From the NCBI RefSeq assembly GCF_030553055.1, contig NZ_CP130713.1, forward strand, positions 3,472,001-3,536,000: DNA of 64,000 nt, given 5' to 3'. This DNA comes from Streptomyces sp. XD-27. Lineage in GTDB: Bacteria; Actinomycetota; Actinomycetes; Streptomycetales; Streptomycetaceae. Shown piece by piece: positions 25,826 to 34,992 of this stretch. The notes under the pieces were generated by a model. It saw nothing but the letters and a program-made list of their open reading frames with translations, was not told the origin of the DNA and did no database searches. Both the position numbers and the translations under genes were made by a program. Within the stretch, counting starts at the first letter, position 1. Each line of letters starts with the position of its first letter.

Positions 25826-27295
25826 TCAGCTGACGCCGAGCACCTGCTCGATCGGGTCGAGGAGGAAGTAGACGAGGAAGCACAGCCCCACGGCGCCCAG
25901 CAGCCACGGGATCTCCCGCGTCCGCCTGGTCGCGACGCGCAGCATGATGAACGACAGCACGCCGATGCCGATGCCGTTGGTGATGCTGTAGGTGAACGGC
26001 ATGGAGACCAGCGTCAGGAACGCCGGGACCGCGATCGTGGAGTCGCGCCAGTCGATCTCGGTGACGTTCGCCGCCATGATCAGGAAGCCCACGACGATCA
26101 GCGCCGGGGTCGCGGCCTGCGACGGGACCACCCTGGCCAGCGGCGTGAAGACCAGCGCGAGCAGGAAGAGCCCACCGGTCACCAGGTTCGCGAGCCCCGT
26201 GCGGGCGCCTTCGCCGACGCCCGCCGTGGACTCCACGAAGCAGGTGTTGGCGGACGCCGAGCCGAGCCCGCCGCCCGCGACCGCGATGCCGTCGACCATC
26301 AGGATCCGCCCCATGCCGGGCATCTGACCCTTCTCGTCGTCCATCAGTCCGGCCTCCTCGCCGACGCCGATGATGGTGCCCATCGCGTCGAAGAAGCCGG
26401 ACAGCAGCACGGTGAACACGAACAGGCAGCCGGTGAGGACGCCGACCTCGTCGAAGCCGCCGAACAGGCTGATGTCGCCGATCAGCCCGAAGTCCGGGGT
26501 GTCCACGACCTTGTCCGGCACCCGCGGCACGCTCAGCCCCCAGTCCGCGTCCGGGATCGTGGCGATCGTGTTGACGATGATCGCGGTGAAGGCGGTCACG
26601 GTGATGCCGATGAGGATCGCGCCGCGCGTCTTGCGGACCACCAGGATGAACGTGAGCGCCAGTCCGAGTACGAAGATCAGCACCGGCCAGCCCTGGAGCC
26701 GGCCCTCGATCCCCATGCCCATGGGCACGGTGGTGTGCGCCTTGTCCGGATTGCGGGTCACGAAGCCGGAGTCGACCAGGCCGATGAGGGCGATGAACAG
26801 GCCGATGCCGATCGCGATGGCGCGCCGCAGCCCGCCGGGGATCGCGTCCATCACGCGCTGCCGCAGGCCGGAGGCGACCAGGATCATCAGCACCAGGCCC
26901 GCGAGGACCACCATGCCCATCGCGTCCGGCCAGCTCATCTTGGGGGCGAGCTGGAGGGCGACGACGGCGTTGATGCCGAGCCCGGCGGCGAGCGCGATCG
27001 GAACGTTGCCGATGACGCCCATGAGGATCGTCGTCAGGCCCGCCATCAGGGCGGTGGCGGTGACGAGTTGGCCGTTGTCCAGCTGGTGACCGTACTTGTC
27101 CTCACCGGCGCCCAGGATGATCGGGTTGAGCACGATGATGTAGGCCATCGCGAAGAACGTGGCCAGGCCGCCGCGGATCTCCCGGGCCACCGAGGACCCC
27201 CGCGCGGAGATCTGGAAGAACCGGTCCAGACCGTTGGTGGACGGTGCCGGTGGCGGCTGCTGGGCGTCGACCGGAGCCGGGGCCGAGGGGGGCAT
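25826..27295 (-). CDS. NCS2 (AzgA-like) purine permease
   Basis: A 489-residue permease with about 12-14 helices. Signatures: GGLATFFAMAYIIVLNP in TM1, AAGLGINAVVAL, LSGFFDAMGTIIGVG and the GLGSASANTCFVESTAGVGEGARTG segment lining the substrate site (split here by me for description). This group moves hypoxanthine, guanine or adenine into the cell with protons. ATG 27295 has a GAGG site. Divergent from DUF2530, with a symmetric element between. Confidence 0.92.
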   Translation of the reverse strand: MPPSAPAPVDAQQPPPAPSTNGLDRFFQISARGSSVAREIRGGLATFFAMAYIIVLNPIILGAGEDKYGHQLDNGQLVTATALMAGLTTILMGVIGNVPIALAAGLGINAVVALQLAPKMSWPDAMGMVVLAGLVLMILVASGLRQRVMDAIPGGLRRAIAIGIGLFIALIGLVDSGFVTRNPDKAHTTVPMGMGIEGRLQGWPVLIFVLGLALTFILVVRKTRGAILIGITVTAFTAIIVNTIATIPDADWGLSVPRVPDKVVDTPDFGLIGDISLFGGFDEVGVLTGCLFVFTVLLSGFFDAMGTIIGVGEEAGLMDDEKGQMPGMGRILMVDGIAVAGGGLGSASANTCFVESTAGVGEGARTGLANLVTGGLFLLALVFTPLARVVPSQAATPALIVVGFLIMAANVTEIDWRDSTIAVPAFLTLVSMPFTYSITNGIGIGVLSFIMLRVATRRTREIPWLLGAVGLCFLVYFLLDPIEQVLGVS

Positions 27296-27345
27296 GGGAT
27301 GACCTCAGTGGTGCGCGTACACAAATAAAAGGGCCCTTGTGGATG

Positions 27346-27390
27346 TTCATACGAAACCATCCAGTCGGACCCGGGCCGGTTCAGTATGAA
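27346..27390. promoter_or_regulatory. 13-bp imperfect inverted repeat between permease and DUF2530
   Basis: TTCATACGAAACC (27346-27358) and GGTTCAGTATGAA (27378-27390) match at 11 of 13 positions with a 19-bp spacer. The surrounding 80 bp are unusually AT-rich for this window, with a palindromic AAGGGCCCTT at 27329-27338. Likely control region for the permease, DUF2530 or both. Confidence 0.5.
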
Positions 27391-27450
27391 TGCATAAGGC
27401 AAAGATCGCTATCTCCGCGCGTAGAAGCCCGTGCCCCTTAAGCTGTGCCC

Positions 27451-27705
27451 ATGACGAAGTGGACTCCCCGGCACGAGGCGCCGGAGCCCCTGGAGGGCAA
27501 TGTCGTCGCCACCATCACCGGCGGCACGATCGTGTGGTTCGTCCTCTTCCTCGTCCAGCTCCCCTTCTACGGCTGGTTCGACGACCACGACCACCTGTGG
27601 TGGCTGTGGACCTGCCTGGCCGGCGGCGGGCTGGGGCTGATCGGCATCTGGTACGTACGCAAGCGGGACGCGGCCATCCGCCGCGCGCAGGCCGCCGACG
27701 GGTAG
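27451..27705 (+). CDS. DUF2530 membrane protein
   Basis: An 84-residue protein with two membrane helices (GTIVWFVLFLVQLPFYGW; LWWLWTCLAGGGLGLIGIWY) matching DUF2530, a small actinobacterial family often next to this permease. ATG 27451 follows TAAGCT by 6 nt (leaderless type). Function unknown. Confidence 0.88.
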   Translation: MTKWTPRHEAPEPLEGNVVATITGGTIVWFVLFLVQLPFYGWFDDHDHLWWLWTCLAGGGLGLIGIWYVRKRDAAIRRAQAADG

Positions 27706-27828
27706 GGACGGCCGGTTTCCGGGTAGGCACGGCCGTTTCCGGGACAGGGACGGCCGGCCCCGAGGGTAGGCACGGCCCGCTCCGGGGCAGGGGCGCCGGT
27801 TCCGGGGGTAGGGACGGCCGTCTCCCCG
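27706..27828. repeat. degenerate tandem repeat, about six copies of a 20-24 bp unit
   Basis: Units of the form GGGTAGGGACGGCCG followed by T/C-rich bases recur six times and fill the whole gap between DUF2530 and the P-type ATPase. The last copy abuts the TACCGT hexamer (27829-27834) in front of the ATPase. Confidence 0.8.
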
Positions 27829-27841
27829 TACCGTCGAAGAC

Positions 27842-30331
27842 ATGGCCGCAACGGCCCGCGAGGCCGCACCCGGTACGCACCCCGGCCTCACCGCCGCCGA
27901 GGTGGCGGCCCGCGTCGCCCGCGGCGAGGTCAACGACGTACCCGTCCGCTCCTCCCGCTCCCTCGCCGAGATCATCCGCGCCAACGTCCTCACCCGCTTC
28001 AACGCGATCATCGGCGCCCTCTTCCTGATCATCCTCGTCGTCGGACCGATCCAGGACGGGCTCTTCGGGTTCGTCATCGTCGCCAACACCGCGATCGGCA
28101 TCGTGCAGGAGCTGCGCGCCAAGAAGACCCTCGACAGCCTGGCCGTCATCGGCGAGGCCAGGCCGACCGTCCGCCGCGACGGCGTCGCGACCGAGGTCCC
28201 CACGGCCGCCATCGTCCTGGGCGACCTGGTCGAGCTCGGCCCCGGGGACAAGGCCGTGGTCGACGGCCGGGTGGTCGAGGCGGACGGGCTGGAGATCGAC
28301 GAGTCGCTGCTGACCGGCGAGGCCGACCCCGTCCTCAAGCAGCCCGGCGACCCGGTGATGTCCGGCAGCTTCGTGGTCGCGGGCGGCGGCGCGTTCACCG
28401 CCACCAAGGTCGGCCGTGAGGCGTATGCGGCGCAGCTGGCCGAGGAGGCGTCCCGGTTCACCCTGGTCCACTCCGAGCTGCGCAGCGGCATCAACCGGAT
28501 CCTCAAGTACGTGACGTGGCTGATGGTCCCGGCCGCGACCGGCCTGGTCATCAGCCAGCTCATCGTCGAGGAGGACGACTGGCGCGAGGCGGTGCGGCGG
28601 ATGGTCGGCGGGATCGTGCCGATGGTCCCCGAGGGGCTGGTGCTGCTCACCTCCATGGCGTTCGCGATCGGGGTCATCCGGCTGGGCCGCAAGCGGTGCC
28701 TGGTGCAGGAGCTGCCCGCCATCGAGGGGCTCGCACGGGTCGACGTCGTCTGCCTGGACAAGACGGGCACGCTCACCGAGGGCGGCATGGACGTGACCGA
28801 GCTACGGCCGCTCGACGACGAGCTGCGGGACGAGCAGTTGGGGCAGGTGCTGGGCGCCCTGGGCTCGTCCGATCCGCGGCCCAACGCCAGCCTCCAGGCC
28901 ATCATCGACGCCTATCCGGACGGGAACGACGGCGCGCACGACGACGGACACGATGCCGGCGGGCGCGATGATGAGCGTGATGACGGCAGGCGCGACGACG
29001 CGCACCTCGGCGGGCACGAAGGCTGGCGCAGCACCGGCACGCTGCCGTTCTCATCGGCCCGGAAGTACAGCGGCGCCACGCTGCGCGCGCCGGGCGGCCG
29101 GCAGCCGGACCCCCGGTCCGCCACCTGGCTGCTGGGCGCGCCGGACGTGCTGCTGCCCGAGGGCGACCCGGTGCTGGCCGGGATCGAGGAGCTGAACGCC
29201 CAGGGGCTGCGGGTGCTGCTGCTGGCACGTACGGAGCGGTCGCTGGACGATCCCCGGGTCGCCGACGACGCGCGGGCGGTCGCGCTGGTGGTGCTGGAGC
29301 AGCGGCTGCGCCCGGACGCCTCCGACACGCTGCGGTACTTCGCCGACCAGGACGTCGCCGCGAAGGTGATCTCCGGTGACAACGCGGTGTCGGTGGGCGC
29401 GGTGGCCGGGAAGCTGGGCCTGCCCGGCGCGGACCGCCCGGTCGACGCGCGCCGGCTGCCCGCCGAGCGGGACGCCATGGCCACGGCGCTGGAGGGCGCG
29501 GCGGTCTTCGGCCGGGTCACCCCGCAGCAGAAGCGGGACATGGTCGGCGCGCTCCAGTCGCACGGGCATCACGTCGCGATGACCGGCGACGGGGTCAACG
29601 ACGTACTGGCGCTCAAGGACGCGGACATCGGGGTCGCGATGGGGACGGGCAGCGAGGCGACCCGCGCGGTGGCGCAGATCGTGCTGCTGAACAACAGCTT
29701 CGCGACGCTGCCGTCGGTGGTCGCGGAGGGCCGCCGCGTCATCGGCAACATCGAGCGGGTGGCCAACCTCTTCCTGGTCAAGACGGTCTATTCGGTGCTG
29801 CTGGCGCTGCTGGTGGTGTGCTCGCAGGTGCCGTACCCGTTCCTGCCCCGGCATCTGACGCTGCTGTCCACGCTGACCATCGGCGTCCCGGCGTTCTTCC
29901 TGGCGCTGGCGCCCAACAAGGAGCGCGCCCGGCCGCGGTTCGTGCGGCGGGTGACGCGGTACTCGGTCCCGGCCGGGCTGATCGCCGGGCTGGCCACGTA
30001 CGCCGTGTACCTGACGGCACGGGGCCACTACCGGGGCGAGGGCGCTCTGGACGCGGAGACCAGCGCCGCGACGCTGACCCTGTTCCTGATCTCGATGTGG
30101 GTGCTGGCGATCATCGCGCGGCCGTACACCTGGTGGCGGGTGGGCCTGGTGCTGAGCATGGCGCTGGGCTTCGCGGCCGTCCTCGCCACGCCGTGGCTCC
30201 GGGACGTCTTCGCGCTGCGGCTGGTGGGGACCGAGATGCCCTGGACCGCGGTGGGCGTCGCGGCGGCCGCGGCGGCGCTGCTGGAGGTGGTGTGGCGCTG
30301 GATCGCCGCGTGGGACGACCCAGCGCCCTGA
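27842..30331 (+). CDS. cation-transporting P-type ATPase (CtpE-like)
   Basis: An 829-residue P-type ATPase. Actuator motif LLTGEADPV, PEGL in the fourth membrane helix (MVPEGLVLL), phosphorylated Asp306 in DKTGTLT, hinge TGDGVNDVLALKDADIG with Asp583, and six C-terminal helices. No heavy-metal Cys motifs. The MVPEGLVLL helix and overall layout match mycobacterial CtpE, implicated in Ca2+ uptake, so the ion may be Ca2+; this is inference. Residues about 359-394 in the nucleotide-binding domain are a His/Asp-rich insertion (GNDGAHDDGHDAGGRDDERD...), absent from typical homologues. ATG 27842 follows TACCGT by 7 nt. Confidence 0.92.
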   Translation: MAATAREAAPGTHPGLTAAEVAARVARGEVNDVPVRSSRSLAEIIRANVLTRFNAIIGALFLIILVVGPIQDGLFGFVIVANTAIGIVQELRAKKTLDSLAVIGEARPTVRRDGVATEVPTAAIVLGDLVELGPGDKAVVDGRVVEADGLEIDESLLTGEADPVLKQPGDPVMSGSFVVAGGGAFTATKVGREAYAAQLAEEASRFTLVHSELRSGINRILKYVTWLMVPAATGLVISQLIVEEDDWREAVRRMVGGIVPMVPEGLVLLTSMAFAIGVIRLGRKRCLVQELPAIEGLARVDVVCLDKTGTLTEGGMDVTELRPLDDELRDEQLGQVLGALGSSDPRPNASLQAIIDAYPDGNDGAHDDGHDAGGRDDERDDGRRDDAHLGGHEGWRSTGTLPFSSARKYSGATLRAPGGRQPDPRSATWLLGAPDVLLPEGDPVLAGIEELNAQGLRVLLLARTERSLDDPRVADDARAVALVVLEQRLRPDASDTLRYFADQDVAAKVISGDNAVSVGAVAGKLGLPGADRPVDARRLPAERDAMATALEGAAVFGRVTPQQKRDMVGALQSHGHHVAMTGDGVNDVLALKDADIGVAMGTGSEATRAVAQIVLLNNSFATLPSVVAEGRRVIGNIERVANLFLVKTVYSVLLALLVVCSQVPYPFLPRHLTLLSTLTIGVPAFFLALAPNKERARPRFVRRVTRYSVPAGLIAGLATYAVYLTARGHYRGEGALDAETSAATLTLFLISMWVLAIIARPYTWWRVGLVLSMALGFAAVLATPWLRDVFALRLVGTEMPWTAVGVAAAAAALLEVVWRWIAAWDDPAP

Positions 30332-30411
30332 GGGCCGCAGTCGCCTGCGCCTTGTGCCCAAGGGAGTTGACCTCCTCTCGCGGCCGCCGAACCGCCAAGT
30401 AACCTGAACGC

Positions 30412-31230
30412 ATGACCGGTTACAGCTTCCGCGCGGACGAGATCGACACCAGCAGGCCGCACTCGGCCCGGATGTACGACTACTACCTCGGGGGCAAGAC
30501 CCACTACGAGATCGACGCGCAGGCCGCCGAGAGCGTGATGGCCGCGTGGCCGGGTGTGCAGCAATGGGCCCGCACCAACCGGGCGTTCATGCACCGCGCC
30601 ACGCGGTGGCTCGCCGCCGAGGCCGGGATCCGCCAGTTCCTCGACCTCGGCACCGGCATCCCCACCGAGCCGAACCTGCACCAGATCGCGCAGGGCGTGG
30701 TCCCTGACGCGCGGATCGTCTATGTCGACCACGACCCGATCGTGCTCACCTACGCGGACGCGCTGCTGAACAGCACCCCCGAGGGCCGCACGGTGTTCCT
30801 CCGCGCCGACGTCGCGCAGCCGGAGTCCATCCTCGACTCCGCGGTACTCCGGGACACCCTCGACCTGACCGAGCCGGTCGGGCTCTCCCTCAACGCGCTG
30901 ATGCACTTCTTCCCCGACGAGGCCAACCCGTACGGCATCGTCCAGCACCTCCTCGACGCCCTCGCCCCCGGCAGCTACCTCGCCCTCAGCCACGGCGTCC
31001 CGGACCCCGACTCGCAGGTCCGGGACACCGTCACCGAGCTGTACCGCAGGAGCGGCATGACGGTCGTGGGCCGCACGAAGAACCAGGTGGCCCGCTTTTT
31101 CGACGGCCTCGAACTGATCGAGCCGGGCGTGGAGATGGCCCACCGCTGGCGCCCGGCCCCGGACACCGACCCGGCCGAGCTGGCCCGCACGAAGGTGTCG
31201 CTGTACGTGGGCGTGGCCCGCAAGCCGTAA
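30412..31230 (+). CDS. SAM-dependent methyltransferase, DUF574 (Methyltransf_19)
   Basis: A 272-residue protein of a family greatly expanded in Streptomyces. Signatures: SRPHSARMYDYYLGGKTHYE, RQFLDLGTGIPTEPNLHQIA (SAM motif I), VYVDHDPIVL, LSLNALMHFFPD and GRTKNQVARFFDGLELIEPG. Methyl acceptor unknown. ATG 30412 comes 6 nt after TAACCT with no ribosome-binding site. Confidence 0.93.
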   Translation: MTGYSFRADEIDTSRPHSARMYDYYLGGKTHYEIDAQAAESVMAAWPGVQQWARTNRAFMHRATRWLAAEAGIRQFLDLGTGIPTEPNLHQIAQGVVPDARIVYVDHDPIVLTYADALLNSTPEGRTVFLRADVAQPESILDSAVLRDTLDLTEPVGLSLNALMHFFPDEANPYGIVQHLLDALAPGSYLALSHGVPDPDSQVRDTVTELYRRSGMTVVGRTKNQVARFFDGLELIEPGVEMAHRWRPAPDTDPAELARTKVSLYVGVARKP

Positions 31231-31276
31231 CGCCTCCCGGGCTCCGGGCCTCCCGGCGCCGGGCCGTGGATACGCG

Positions 31277-34200
31277 TCAGTCGAACCAGCGGGCCTGCGC
31301 CAGTTCCTCCGTGCGGGTCAGGTCCTCCAGCAGTGCCGCCGCCTCGAAGCGGCGGTGCCACTGGCCCGCCGCCCAGGCCAGGCCCGCCGCGACGCCCTCC
31401 AGGGTGGCCGCGTGCAGGGCCCCGTCCGGGGTGCGGCGCCAGTCCAGTTCCACGCCCTCGACGACCAGCTCGTCGTGCTCCACGTACGTCTCGGGGGCGC
31501 CCGGCAGCAGGATCCGCACCGCGTCCGGGACCTGGCGCGGTTCGCCGTCGGCCGGCACCTCGGAGGCCGCGTACAGCTCGCTCAGGCGCCGCACCTGGAA
31601 CAGGTCCGCCAGGTCCGCCGCGCGCGTGGGCCGTACGGGCAGCAGGGCGCGGCCCGCCGCCAGCGGGATCAGGTCCGGGGTGTCCGCGACGACGGCCTCG
31701 GTCGCGTCGACGACCCGCACCTCGCCGTCGACAACCGCTCGGAGCTCGTCCGGCAGCGTGACCTGCTCCGGGTCGAGGTCCGCCAGCAGGCCGTAGAGGG
31801 CGTGCAGTTGGGCGGCCGTGACCTCGCGGTCCGGGTCGGCCAGCCGGGCCAGGAGTTCGGCCGCGCCGCCCGGTTCGGCCAGCAGCGCCGCGGCCGAGGT
31901 CCGGACGCCGAGCGCGCGCAGCACCTGCTCGTCCTCAAAGCCGCCGGCGTCCGCCTCCTCGTACAGCCCCTCCAGCAGCGGGTCGCCGCCCGCCGCGCGC
32001 AGGCCCGCCGGGCGGCGGCCGTCCAGCACCGGATGGCCGCGCAGCCACCACGCGGTGTACGGCCGCACCGTCTCCGCCGTGCCGTCCGGCAGCAGGATCC
32101 GCACCGGCGTGGTCAGGGCGTCGCGCAGCGGGGGCTTGGCGAGCATCGCCAGGGCCCGCGGCCAGGCGTCGTCCGCGACCAGCTCCAGGTCGCGGACGGC
32201 GACGATCTCCGTGGCCACGGGGGGTACGGGGCTCTCCGGCAGCCGGTCGAGGACGTCCTCGCACCACACGTCCACCGCGTCCAGCAGGCCCGCGTCGTCG
32301 GGCTCGGCGAAGTCGCTCTCGCGGGGCTCCAGTTCGTCCGGGTCGAGGACGACGTCCGTGGCCCGGACGAGAGTGAAGTCGGCCAGCACGCCCACCGCCG
32401 TCAGCGGCTGCTCGCCCCACCGCTCGGCCAGCTCCGGGTCGCAGGAGGGGAGTTCGCCCTCGTGGATCACGGCCTCGAAGTCGCTGCCGGGGAAGACGAG
32501 CTCGCCCGCCGGGGTCGGCTCGCCGTCCTCGTCGGGGAGCGCCAGTGCCGCCAGCCACGGCTCGTCGCCGGGGGCCAGGCGCGCGTCCCGCGCCAGGCCG
32601 AGGACCGTCTCGGCCAGTTCGTAGGTGTCCAGGCCCGCCGTGTCGTCGTCCCCGTCGGCGCCGTCGTACCAGTGCTCGTCCTCGTCGAGGGAGGCCGCGA
32701 CCGCCGCCCGGACCTGGGGGGTGGTCAACACCGCGCGCGGGGTCGCCGGGGTGGCGCCGAGCTTCTCCAGCAGCGGGTGCGCGGCATCGGGGTGCGCGAC
32801 TTTGAGGCCGAGGCGGGCGAGGGTGCGATGGCGGGCCGCGATGTCGCCGCCGGGGGGCGTGTCGTCGGCGGTGGTGGCGCTGCCGGGGGCTCCGTGGGCG
32901 GGCGCGCCGTCCGCGGGCTTCGCGTACGGGGTGCCTTCGTACGGGGTGTCCTCGTACGCGGCGTCCCTTCCGTACGGGGCCACCTGACCGGCACTCATCA
33001 GCTCGCCGCTCTCGCCGGGCAGCGGCAGCAGCACCTGCCGCGGCCCGATCGTCGTACGCCCGTCGGCGAGCGGCACCGGCAGGCCGCTGAGCCGGTCCGG
33101 GTCCGTGCCCGCCAGCGAGTCGTACAGCCGCCACCACCACGCGGGCGAGCGGTCCACCCCCGCGAGCCGGTCGATCAGCTCGCCGAGCGGCACCCGCGCC
33201 ACGTCCAGCGCCCGCAGCTCCGCGCGGCGTTCGAGCCCGGCGGGCAGCAGTCCCGGGAACAGCTCGGCCAGCACCCGCACGGTCTCGGCCCCCGCGCCCT
33301 CCACGATCTCCGCGTCCATCGGCCGCAGCGCGTACGGCTCGCCGCCGGGGCCGCCGCCACCGAACGCGACGGAGTCCAGGTCCACGGAGTCGAGGTCCAC
33401 GACGTCAAGGCGGGAGGCGTCCCACGCCCGGGCGGGCGCCTCCGCGGACGTCTCCTCCGCGGAGGTCTCCTCCGACGCCTCCTCCGCTGCCTTGTCGGGC
33501 GCCGCCGCGCTCGGCAGGAAGGGCACCCGCGGCAGCAGCTCCAGGACGCGGCCGCGCAGCCGCGCGTCCAGTTCGCCCCGGCCCAGCGGGCCGGGTACGA
33601 GGTCGATCGTCCCGGCGCCGACGGGGTGCCAGCCGCGCAGCAGCGCCGCGTACGCCTCGGCCGCGCGCTCCAGCAGGAAGTCCGTGAGCGGGCCGGGCGC
33701 CGCGTGGCGGCGGGTCGGCTCCAGCGGGAAGGACGCGATGAGCAGGGCGGGCAAGCCCAGCGGCTCGTCGGTGGGGGTCGGCGCGTGGACCACGGGCGCC
33801 GTGCCGGGGCGTACCGGCGCACCCGCGTCGTCCACCGGCACCGCCCAGGTCACCGACCACGCCGGACGCAGCCGCTCCTCCACCGGGCGGTCCCTGAGCA
33901 GTTCGGCGTCCAGTCGGCCGCCCGCCTGCTCGGTGCGCCAGCGGGTGGCGCCGCGCGCGTCCGCGGTGTCCTCGACGACGACGTACGGGCCGTCCTCGCG
34001 CCGCCGCAGGGTCCGTACGCCGTCGGGCGTGTCGACCACGACCTCCGTCAGGCCGGGGAGGGTCAGCAGCAGCGCGTCGTCGATCCCGGCCAGCAGCCGC
34101 ACGGCGACGTCCTCGGCCGCGCCGTCCCGCAGCGGCAGGACGACGACGGTGTCGTACCCCTCGGGAGCGGCGCCCTCGGCGGGCAGCGGCAGTCGCAGCA

Positions 34201-34765
34201 GCGGCACGTGACCGTCCCGGCGGCGCAGCTCGTCGGCGAGGCCGGGGCCGGCGGCCGCGGCGGCGGTACCGGCCAACTCGCGCGCCTCGGCGAGGGACCA
34301 GCGCACGCCTCCGGTACGGCCGACGACGGCGGGCTCGTCGCTGACGGCCAGTACGGCCGCGAAGCCGACGCCGAAGCGGCCGACGGCGTGGCCGCCCGCC
34401 TGCTCCTCGTCGCGCTTGGCGGAGGCGCGGAGGGTGGACAGCGACTCGACGCCGTGGGCGTCCAGCGGGGCACCGGTGTTGGCGGCGGCGAGCACGGCGG
34501 GGGCGGTGCCGTCGGCGGGGTGCAGGGTGAGCCGCAGCCGGCCGGGGACCCCGGCGCGGGCGGCGGCGTCGGAGGCGTTCTGGGCCAGCTCGACCACGAG
34601 CCGGTCGCGGTAGCCGCCGAGCGCCAGGTCCTCCTCGGCGTTGGCGTCCTCCCGGAAGCGGGCGGGCGACGCGGCCCAGGCGTCCAGTACGCCGCGCCGA
34701 AGCCGGGCGGTGCCGAACGGGTCCGCGCCCTCGGTCGCGCCTCGCACCATCGCCGTGCTGCTCAC
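31277..34765 (-). CDS. very large sacsin-like GHKL ATPase protein (1162 aa)
   Basis: The N-terminal about 200 residues are a Hsp90/sacsin-type GHKL ATPase: Glu59 and Asn63 in VVELAQNASDAA, AAANTGAPLD (motif with Asp/Gly) and GRFGVGFAAVLA (129-140). The remaining 950 residues are acidic, all-alpha looking and end in a conserved-looking RWHRRFEAAALLEDLTR segment. Streptomyces proteins of this kind are annotated sacsin N-terminal ATP-binding-like; their task is unknown, possibly chaperone-like. An EETSAEETSAEAPA acidic repeat near 430 and TPYEGTPYAK near 590 are low complexity. GTG 34765 has GGAGG at good spacing. Downstream of DUF3027 on the same strand with 227 bp between. Confidence 0.88.
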   Translation of the reverse strand: MSSTAMVRGATEGADPFGTARLRRGVLDAWAASPARFREDANAEEDLALGGYRDRLVVELAQNASDAAARAGVPGRLRLTLHPADGTAPAVLAAANTGAPLDAHGVESLSTLRASAKRDEEQAGGHAVGRFGVGFAAVLAVSDEPAVVGRTGGVRWSLAEARELAGTAAAAAGPGLADELRRRDGHVPLLRLPLPAEGAAPEGYDTVVVLPLRDGAAEDVAVRLLAGIDDALLLTLPGLTEVVVDTPDGVRTLRRREDGPYVVVEDTADARGATRWRTEQAGGRLDAELLRDRPVEERLRPAWSVTWAVPVDDAGAPVRPGTAPVVHAPTPTDEPLGLPALLIASFPLEPTRRHAAPGPLTDFLLERAAEAYAALLRGWHPVGAGTIDLVPGPLGRGELDARLRGRVLELLPRVPFLPSAAAPDKAAEEASEETSAEETSAEAPARAWDASRLDVVDLDSVDLDSVAFGGGGPGGEPYALRPMDAEIVEGAGAETVRVLAELFPGLLPAGLERRAELRALDVARVPLGELIDRLAGVDRSPAWWWRLYDSLAGTDPDRLSGLPVPLADGRTTIGPRQVLLPLPGESGELMSAGQVAPYGRDAAYEDTPYEGTPYAKPADGAPAHGAPGSATTADDTPPGGDIAARHRTLARLGLKVAHPDAAHPLLEKLGATPATPRAVLTTPQVRAAVAASLDEDEHWYDGADGDDDTAGLDTYELAETVLGLARDARLAPGDEPWLAALALPDEDGEPTPAGELVFPGSDFEAVIHEGELPSCDPELAERWGEQPLTAVGVLADFTLVRATDVVLDPDELEPRESDFAEPDDAGLLDAVDVWCEDVLDRLPESPVPPVATEIVAVRDLELVADDAWPRALAMLAKPPLRDALTTPVRILLPDGTAETVRPYTAWWLRGHPVLDGRRPAGLRAAGGDPLLEGLYEEADAGGFEDEQVLRALGVRTSAAALLAEPGGAAELLARLADPDREVTAAQLHALYGLLADLDPEQVTLPDELRAVVDGEVRVVDATEAVVADTPDLIPLAAGRALLPVRPTRAADLADLFQVRRLSELYAASEVPADGEPRQVPDAVRILLPGAPETYVEHDELVVEGVELDWRRTPDGALHAATLEGVAAGLAWAAGQWHRRFEAAALLEDLTRTEELAQARWFD

Positions 34766-34949
34766 GTTCGCCTCCGGGTTCCCCGCGCGGACCGTCCGCG
34801 CACACTGCTTGTTGCGAACGTACCGTCAACCCGATCGTGCCCCTGCCCGGCCCCGGGTCTCCACCCGGCCGGCGGGAGGCGTCGTCGACCGGCCGCGGGG
34901 AAGGGACGACCGGCGAGACCGGAAGGGGCCGAGGGGCCTAAGGAGCTGC

Positions 34950-34984
34950 CCAGAAGCCTGGTGCGGGCCAGAAGCCTGGTGCGG
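34950..34984. repeat. 18-bp tandem duplication
   Basis: CCAGAAGCCTGGTGCGG occurs at 34950-34966 and 34968-34984, just after the DUF3027 stop codon. Each copy can form a small CCAG...CTGG hairpin. Nothing else stands out in 34766-34949. Confidence 0.75.
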
Positions 34985-34992
34985 CCCAGACG

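Noticed and set aside
27300..27440. Purine riboswitch upstream of the NCS2 permease
   Set aside because: I could not find the conserved junction and loop sequences; the region is better explained by an inverted repeat. A covariance search would be decisive.
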